Assembly (NCBI GenBank): GCA_002286715.1
Contig: NSJX01000021.1
Coordinates: 1 to 43,836 of the forward strand
DNA from: Dentipellis sp. KUC8613
Taxonomy: Eukaryota; Basidiomycota; Agaricomycetes; Russulales; Hericiaceae
Length of the DNA stretch: 43,836 bases
Reading direction: 5' to 3'
The translations under genes were made by a program, and so were the position numbers. Below, piece by piece: positions 37,021-43,836 of this stretch. Numbering within the stretch: position 1 is the first letter of the stretch; each line of letters starts with the position of its first letter. The notes beneath the pieces were generated by a model that saw only the letters and a program-made list of their open reading frames with translations, did no database searches and was not told the DNA's origin.

Positions 37021-37680
37021 CGACTCCTTTTCATGACTGAGATTGTACCTGATGATACCGCGATCAAGTGCTCTGCGAAGCAGCCTGGCATAGGTATTAG
37101 CATCTTAATATCATGGAACCCGACTGCCCTTACCGTCCGTTGTCTTTCATTGCTGAGAAGTGCGTCGAATGGTGAGTGCCATGGGAGCAATTCGACGCCG
37201 TAGCTGGCGTGCTCAACCTATTGATTGTCGTTGCTTTGACAACAATCCAGGTGAGACCGCACCGCAGGTGTCAGTCTACACCCACCGATGACTTATGTAT
37301 TCCGGATAGACACGAGATACTCAACTACTTGCGTTCGGTGCCAGCAAATCAGCGGTACCTACACAAGCACGATGCCGTCGAGCTCAGGTTGAATGTCAAT
37401 ATACGCGCTGTATATGCCCACAGGTCCTTCATAAGCAATAAGCACATGTCCATAAGCTCATCTGAGCTCAGCACGACTGTTCCAATCAAAGTCGAAGCAA
37501 CAGGGAACCTCGAGGTCGCGCTTCGGCGGGCGCACTTGGGGTGCATGGCTATTATTACGGACGCGGACAATTCATACCATCCCCGCGATACCCCGGAGAT
37601 CAGTATTTGGGAAGCGTACCATACGGTTGAGGTTGTCAGCGCTCCAATGGGGATAGAAATCACGCTTTGCAGGCAGCCTG
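37021..37680. other. Upstream region of S28 copy 3, open frame judged chance
   Basis: A 200-codon open frame runs in phase with the S28 copy 3 start (from 37176) but has no signal peptide or motifs, and it includes the TATA element. I treat it as non-coding. Confidence 0.5.
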
Positions 37681-37688
37681 TATATAAA
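37681..37688 (+). promoter_or_regulatory. TATA element of S28 copy 3
   Basis: TATATAAA, start 95 bp before the ATG at 37776; position matches the other copies although the surrounding sequence differs. Confidence 0.6.
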
Positions 37689-37775
37689 GCCTCCTGCACG
37701 CGTGAGGTGAGTCTAGTGCCCCACCTGCTCGCTGGAACAGCTCTACAGCCTCCGAGCTCGACATCATATTTCACA

Positions 37776-39966
37776 ATGTTGCTGTCCGTGGTCGTTCCCG
37801 TGCTTGCCGTCGCAGGCTCTGCACTCGGCAGGCTGTCCGATGGGCGGCTCACCGGGAACATGGCCCCACCCCCAATCGTCAAGAAAGTGCAGCTGCGCGA
37901 CAACGGTCCGCGTGTGCACTCCAGGACTGGCGCGACACAGCCGCCGCTGGACACAGTGTACACCTTCGACCAGCTCATTGATCATGGTAATCCGCAATTG
38001 GGAACGTTCAAACAGCGGTATTGGGCGGATTGGGAATTCTATGAGCCCGGTGAGCTGTCTTAATCCTTGTATTGCTTGATGGTGTACTCATAGAGCTTTG
38101 AAGGTGGCCCGATAGTTCTGTTCACGCCCGGAGAAGAGAACGGCGAAGGTCAGTCACAGTCTTACCATGCAGGGGAAGCCGAATGCTCAATGCTAGCCTC
38201 ATCTCATGATCATCTCCAGGATTCGAAGGGTACCTTACAAACGATACCATGAGCGGCATCATCGCGCAGCAGCACCATGGCGCCTCCGTCGTCATCGAAC
38301 ACCGGTTCTTTGGCCTCTCGAACCCTTATCCGGACCTCAGCGTTAAGAGCTTGAAGTATCACACGATCCAGCAGGCTATCGACGACCTCGATTATTTCGC
38401 GAATAATGTCAAGCTGCCTTTCTCCGCAAATGTGACGCCTGCGGAGACGCCGTGGGTGTTGGTGGGGGGGAGTTACTCTGGTGCTTTGACTGCCTGGACT
38501 AAAGTCAAGTATGTCGCGTTCGTTTACTTCATTTAGACCGGGCACTGAGTCGCGCAGTAAACCCGACACGTTCTGGGCCGGCTGGGCCTCGTCCGCCGTC
38601 GTAGAAAGTATCACGTATGTCGCCTCCTGCCCTGCCATCAGCCATCTAGCACCGCTGACAACAATCACTTGCTCACAACAGCGACTTCTGGCAATACTTC
38701 GACGTCATTCGGCAATTCATGCCACAGAACTGCTCCGCAGACGTCCAGGCCGTAGTCTCGCACTTCGACTCGGTTGTCGCATCCGGCAACACGTCCGCGT
38801 TCAATGCGCTAAAGGCGGAGTTTGGCATGGCGGATGTTGTGCATCCGGACGATGTAACAGGCGCATGTGAGTTTTGCCTTGTTTTATCCAGAATATCCAA
38901 CGTGCTTGCGGACGCTAATATCATAGTGACGCCGATCAGTGAGGAATAATCTGTGGGATTGGCAGAACCTGACGCCGGCTAGCAATGCGGATGCGTTATT
39001 CTGGAAGTTCTGTGACGCACTGGAAGTCAAGAATGGGAAGATCGCTCCGGCCAGTGGGTGGGGCGTCGAATATGCCCTCAGTGCTTGGGGCGCATATTTT
39101 AAGAACACCTACCTAGAATTACGTGAGTCGTTCCTAGTCATAGATCGTCTCGTACTGACAAACTCATGACCAATGCAGTCTGTGGGGATCAAGATGCTGA
39201 GTGAGTAGATTCGATAAACAATAGTGTTCTGCTTGGACGGCCCATTGACCGACGCTGCATAGGACTTGTCTTGGGACGTACAATGCGAGCCAATCGTCAT
39301 GGACGGATACCACGATCGACAACGCGAGTCGGTCCTGGGAATGGATCGTGTGAGTACTTCCGATGACCAGATAGTCTTCTGACATCCTGACCACTTTCCC
39401 GAACGCAGTTGCAACGAGGTAGGATTCTTCCAGGACTCTGCCCCGGCTGGCACGCCGTCGCTCGTCTCGAACCTCGTTCTGCCAAGCGGAGATGAGGTAT
39501 GGTCTCCGGAATTATGTTCTTCGTCTACTTGCTGACCAGACCCATGTATATCCAGAGACAATGCGAGATGATGTTCCCTGAGGCATTCAGTTCTCCTCCC
39601 GTTCCTAACGTCGACAAAACCAACACAGCATACGGCGGCTGGAACGCCCACGCCGACCGGCTATTCTACGCCAACGCTATCCGTGCGTGTTCTCCTTCTC
39701 CCGCCTTAGACTTAATCGCATCTAATCATGAGTGCTGGATAGGCGACCCGTGGCGCGACGCGACTGTGTCCGCGGACAATCACACTGTGCAGAGCACGCC
39801 GGACCAGCCTATCGCGATGAGCGACGGATTCCACGCTGATGATTTGATTGTAGACTTTGCTGCTGTGGATGCGACGATGGCAAAACTGCAGCAGCAGGGT
39901 CTGAATTATATTAAGGGATGGCTGGCGGAGTGGAAACCCGCCAGTGACCGCCGTAGAGGAGATTAA
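37776..39966 (+). CDS. Secreted S28 serine peptidase, copy 3
   Basis: Eleven exons: 37776-38049, 38104-38148, 38220-38508, 38558-38614, 38682-38866, 38940-39122, 39179-39200, 39263-39349, 39409-39496, 39556-39682, 39743-39966; 526 residues. Same architecture as the other copies; exon 3 is two codons and exon 9 one codon shorter. Signal peptide MLLSVVVPVLAVAGSALG. Triad: VGGSYSGAL (Ser191), RDPWRDA (Asp454), SDGFHADDL (His483). It is the most divergent copy: WADWEFYEPG, AGWASSAV and SWEWIV replace residues shared by the others. The C-terminus ends KPASDRRRGD without the GRFVARSE tail of copies 1 and 4. It lies 823 bp upstream of copy 4 in the same direction. All splice sites are GT..AG. Proline-directed peptidase activity is expected; specificity cannot be told. 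Confidence 0.92.
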
Positions 39967-40630
39967 AGGGTTTATGACGGGATATGTGCTTATTCTCGTG
40001 GCAAGGACGGCACGCTTGTTCTCTCGTGGCACGAAGTGATAGATTGTATGATTAGGTGGCTTGCGCGAATGAAAGGAAAGCAAAAGCCGAGTGAGTCGAA
40101 TGTGTCGCCGGATGTCCGGGCCGCCAACTATTCCCGCCGGCCCGGGCCGCAGACAGCCACACCGGCTGAACTTCAAACTTGACTTTGAACTCGTCGACCA
40201 CTTCTACTGACCTTTCATTGCGCGTGGAGATTGTCGATCGCTTGATTTCCTTATGGTTGGACCGTTCCGAGGCTTAGTTGCTCAACATCTGTTGGTTCGG
40301 GAATCAGCTAGCGACAGGCAGCGAGCAGGCGAGGAGCGTCATCGATCAGACTGAGGGTACGTCGGACGATCACGCTATTAGTTTCTGGTGCTCATCGGTC
40401 TATTATTCTCTCATCGCAGAGCTAGACAGTGCCGTGCACTTTATCTCTCTATGTATATCTTGTGTGTATCAACCTGACAGTATATCGAGACCGACTGGAC
40501 TCAAAAGATCGCGAATTACCCATGACCTTTCTTGAGATTTCGTCGACTACTAGCTTCCGGGATTGGGCCACAAGAAACACACAGCAGTGCATCGAACAAT
40601 GTCACTGCTTTCTATTCAGAAGTCTCCCAT
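39967..40630. other. Intergenic between S28 copies 3 and 4
   Basis: Holds a GC-rich block at about 40108-40150 (GTCCGGGCCGCC, CCCGCCGGCCCGGGCCG) followed by CTTCAAACTTGACTTTGAAC. No gene is supported. Confidence 0.45.
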
Positions 40631-40709
40631 GGCTGACTGGAGGCTTCTGGCGAAGGAATGTCAATTGAATCTAGACCGGAGGCTGACCGCTGTAGCATAG
40701 GTATAAGAG
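40631..40709 (+). promoter_or_regulatory. S28 copy 4 promoter segment with TATA element
   Basis: GGCTGACTGGAGGCT at 40631-40645, CGGAGGCTGACCGC near 40677-40690 and TATAAGAG at 40702-40709, start 88 bp before the ATG at 40790. Order and spacing match 3652-3729 upstream of copy 1. Confidence 0.6.
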
Positions 40710-40789
40710 TGCTTCGGCAGGCGTCAGCCCAAGCTCAGCTCTCTTTCTTATCTCCCTTCATTAGCCGTGCTAAGGCGGGCTCCCGCACG

Positions 40790-42990
40790 ATGCTCTCCGT
40801 CTTTGCAGCGCTCCTGCTTCTCTCCACGAGTCATGTCTCCGCCCTCCTCCCCGATGGCCGAGAGCACGCCAACATACAGCCTGTGCCCATCATGGAGCCA
40901 CTTAAACTCACGAATACCAAGGTCGAGCACTTCAAGACGGGCGAGCCGTTGCATTCTTTGGACTACGTGTACTATTTCGACCAGCTGATCGACCACAACA
41001 ACCCGAGTCTTGGTACATTCGCGCAGCGGTACTGGTTCGATTGGGAATATTATCAGCCTGGTATGTCTCTGATACCCTGTTCTTGGAGTAATATTCTAAT
41101 TCTCGGTTCCGTACTCTCAAGGCGGCCCGGTAGTTCTGTTCAACCCAGGAGAGAGCAACGCCGAGGGTAAGCCCCATGAGCCTCATTATTTTCGTGGACT
41201 GATCTTCGAAACGAAGTATACACCGGATACCTGACCAACATGACGATCACTGGGCTCATCGCGCAGCAAGAACACGGCGTCACCATCGTCCTCGAACATC
41301 GCTTCTTCGGCTATTCCAACCCATACCCGGATCTGAGCGTGGCGAGCCTCAAGTACCTTACGATTCAGCAATCTATCGACGACATGGTGAATTTTGCGAA
41401 GCACGTCAGACTTGATATGCCCGGTGGCGACCAGATGTCGCCTGACAAGGCACCTTGGGTTCTGGTTGGCGGCAGCTATTCCGGCGCGCTGACGAGTTTC
41501 GCGAAAGTCAAGTAAGCTAGTTCGACTTTTCTTTTGTGCTTTTGTTTTCATCAAGTTCTTAGCAAGCCAGACATCTTCTGGGCCGGTTATGCGTCGTCCG
41601 CGGTCGTTCAGAGCACCGTGTAAGTGCATCCTTGCCATTCAACGCCCACGATGAACTTATGCTGACATGGTCTGTAGCGATTTCTGGCAGTACTACGACG
41701 TCATCCGGCAGTCGATGCCCCAGAACTGCTCCGCAGACGTCCAAGCCGTCATACAGCACTTCGACCAGGTCTTCAACTCGGGAAACCAGAGCGCCATCCA
41801 CGCCCTCAAGGACACCTTTGGGATGTTGGATGTTGAGCACTTGGACGATGTCGTCGGCACCTGTGTGTTCTCCTTTTTCTCGTTCACCAAGATTCCGGAA
41901 CTGATCAGCCATGACGCGAAGTGAGGAATAATTTGTGGGACTGGCAGGAGTTGAATCCATACTCAGGCCAGGACTCCAAGTTCTATAAATTCTGTGACGC
42001 CCTAGAAGTCAAGGACGGGAAGGCTGCGCCGGCCGGCGGGTGGGGCGTTGATCATGCCGTCAGTGCATGGGGCTCGTACTTCAAGAACACGTACATGCAT
42101 ACCCGTACGTTTTGTTCTATGGGCGGCATATCAGTCAGTCTAACTCTCATCCCACAGTATGCGGCGACTACGACGCTGCGTGAGTTTTTCTTTTGGATAG
42201 ACCTCGCTTTGAGTCTCACACCTGTGCATAGCGCATGCATGAACACCTACGGTACACCGTATATCGACACATCTGTGAATCAATGGGGCCGCTCCTGGCA
42301 ATGGATCTTGTGAATTGGCACCGTCCTCTCTCTGCGAGATCCGGAGGCTAACATACCCTGACGTAGCTGCAATGAGATGGGCTTCCTCATGGACTCCGCG
42401 CCGATGGGCACTCCGACTCTTGTCTCCCGGCTCATACAGCCTCAGAACACCGAAGAGGTAAGCTGACTACCTTTCGCATCCTATGTCTTACTCACAAGTC
42501 TACGCGCGTCGCTACAGAGATATTGTGCTAGGCAGTTCCCGGAAGCATTCTCTTCGCCCCCTGTTCCCAATGTGCAAAAGACGAACGCAGCCTATCACGG
42601 ATGGGACGTCAAATCCGACCGGCTGTTCTTCGCCAATGGCAAACGTACGCCCGCCCTCGTCTCTCCCTCCTCTACATGCCATCTACATGCTGACCGAACT
42701 ATGAATATGCAGGCGATCCCTGGCGCGATGTGACGGTCTCCTCGGACTTCCACACCGTCACGAGCACGCCGCGCCAGCCCATCGCCATGGGCAACGGCTT
42801 CCATACGTCCGATCTGCTCACTGACTCCGGATATGCTGACCCTAGTATTGCGAGTGTGCAGAAGCAGGGACTGGCCTACATGCATACATGGCTTGGGGAG
42901 TGGAAGAGCCGGAGCAGTGGGGGCAAGCGGGATGCTGAGGCAGAGCGGGTACTAGGTCGGTTTGTTGCTCGGTCTGAGGGGTCTTCGTAG
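40790..42990 (+). CDS. Secreted S28 serine peptidase, copy 4
   Basis: Eleven exons: 40790-41060, 41122-41166, 41217-41511, 41563-41619, 41678-41862, 41922-42104, 42158-42179, 42232-42309, 42367-42457, 42518-42644, 42713-42990; 543 residues. Exon 1 and exons 2-7, 9 and 10 have the lengths of copy 1; exon 8 is three codons shorter. Signal peptide MLSVFAALLLLSTSHVSA, then LLPDGREHANIQPVPIM as in copy 1. Triad: VGGSYSGAL (Ser192), RDPWRDV (Asp453), GNGFHTSDL (His482); the residue before Gly-Phe-His is Asn instead of the Asp of the other copies. The C-terminus is GGKRDAEAERVLGRFVARSE then GSS, a dibasic site plus tail shared with copy 1. Promoter and tail both group it with copy 1, so these two are sister duplicates now about 37 kb apart. 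Confidence 0.93.
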
Positions 42991-43628
42991 GTTGACTTGT
43001 GGGTTTTTTCTGGTTCATTTTATTTATGTGATTATATATTGGGCAACAGTCGGGTTGCAACATGCCTAGTGAGCTGTGGTGAAAATGGCTGGGGAGAAAG
43101 GCGGACATCCAGCCGGCGCCAGATCCCGGCGCTAACGAGAGGACCCCGGTAACTCGCTCCGGCGCCGCAAGCCCGGGACGCCGGAGCCTATTTGCCAGCG
43201 CATGTCTTCCCTCTCCTCACGCTCATCCATCGGTGAGACCCTTGATATGAGAATGGTCAACCGCTCCACTTTTCTCCCGGAGCTAACGTCTTTACTCTTA
43301 CCACTATGTCAAGCTACTCGCTGTGCAAGACGCTCGGTGATCCTTGAAAAGAGCGAGACATTTCTTCATATCGTCCTGAAACACGCCACGGCTCGATTCT
43401 TTCCGGCTAGATGCTCAATCAAGAACAAGGCGGTCGTCAAGGTACTCAGGGTGTGTCCTTGCTTTCTCCAGTCTGACAGGCTTCCTGATCGCCGTCTTCG
43501 AGGAAGGAGGGCACGTTCCGAGGCGCACAGTAAGTACAGGTCGTCGCGATGCGAGCGGTGAGATTACCCATGTCGAGGCCTCTAAATCTGATTCTTTTTC
43601 AGAAAACCCCAAGGCTAAATAGCGGGCT
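42991..43628. other. Intergenic with a GC-rich block
   Basis: 43105-43190 is rich in GGCGCC, CCCGGC and CCGGCGCC words, comparable to blocks near the other S28 genes. An open frame at 43202-43561 has no recognised motif and I do not call it. Confidence 0.4.
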
Positions 43629-43836
43629 TCATTCTGTATGAACGGCGTCGCGTCTTGACAATAAGAACATCATTGTTTCGAGCGGCAAGGTAATCGTGAT
43701 TCCCGTCTCGCTGTCGTCAAATGAAGCATGGCTGTATTGCATGGGTGATGCTTCTCCATACAGATCGTTTGGTATGGCAACGCGAAGGCGGTAGGATGAG
43801 GGCACGAGGACGACCTTCTTATCGATTTGGTGAACC
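43629..43836 (-). CDS. C-terminal part of an unknown protein, runs off the window
   Basis: The minus strand is open from the window edge to a TGA at 43629-43631 (69 codons including the stop). It reads DKKVVLVPSSYRLRVAIPND, then SHASFDDSETGITITLPLET and MMFLLSRRDAVHTE. The composition is protein-like and free of stops, and the opposite frames are less plausible. No ATG near the start of the segment is needed because the gene continues beyond 43836. Family not recognised. Confidence 0.5.
   Translation of the reverse strand, partial: VHQIDKKVVLVPSSYRLRVAIPNDLYGEASPMQYSHASFDDSETGITITLPLETMMFLLSRRDAVHTE

Noticed and set aside
37176..37775. 200-codon open frame directly in phase upstream of S28 copy 3
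   Set aside because: It has no motif or signal peptide, contains the TATA element, and the real leader begins at 37776; the other copies have no such extension.
43202..43561. Plus-strand 119-codon open frame downstream of S28 copy 4
   Set aside because: No motif, Arg/Ser-rich composition, and no upstream gene signals.

Overview
The window is genomic DNA from a filamentous basidiomycete, most likely an agaricomycete (Polyporales is my guess, not proven). Genes are dense and carry many 45-70 bp introns with GT..AG ends and CTNA-type branch sites. They include basidiomycete-type families (DUF6698, divergent kinase-like proteins) next to ordinary eukaryotic housekeeping genes. I built the gene models by hand from reading frames, splice sites and paralogue comparison; exon limits are my own predictions.

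Layout. 1-3007: a DUF6698-type gene and a divergent kinase-like gene. 3652-6032: first copy of a secreted S28 (prolyl carboxypeptidase/DPP-II-like) serine peptidase. 6033-7418: low-complexity and diverged repeat DNA. 7419-9898 (-): an unknown membrane protein with a long acidic and proline-rich tail. 11652-13861: second S28 copy. 14021-18889 (-): two tandem FAD-linked (BBE-like, PCMH-fold) secreted oxidases with the same 11-exon structure. 20373-31031: housekeeping-type genes, namely a shortened glucosidase II beta-like gene, eIF3m, a B-box plus DUF2009 (UPF0652) protein, a Clr2-like silencing protein in an AT-rich block, and a STIMATE-family membrane protein. 31431-34419: SEC18/NSF, divergent from the STIMATE gene. 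35248-35880 (-): a tentative secreted protein. 36742-42990: a broken S28 relic followed by S28 copies three and four. The window ends inside a minus-strand gene (43629 onward).

The main theme is repeated duplication of one secreted peptidase gene (four intact copies and one relic) interleaved with a duplicated secreted flavo-oxidase. The four S28 copies keep all ten intron positions and nearly identical exon lengths, and they keep Ser, Asp and His of the triad. All four have a TATA element about 84-95 bp before the ATG. Copies 1 and 4 also share promoter sequence and a C-terminal tail behind a Lys-Arg site, although about 37 kb apart. The products would act in the secretory route or outside the cell on proline-containing peptides (peptidases) and on sugars or small molecules (oxidases); the exact substrates cannot be read from the sequence.

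I see no convincing tRNA, rRNA, CRISPR or complete transposon. Several intergenic stretches are left as unexplained rather than filled with weak calls.
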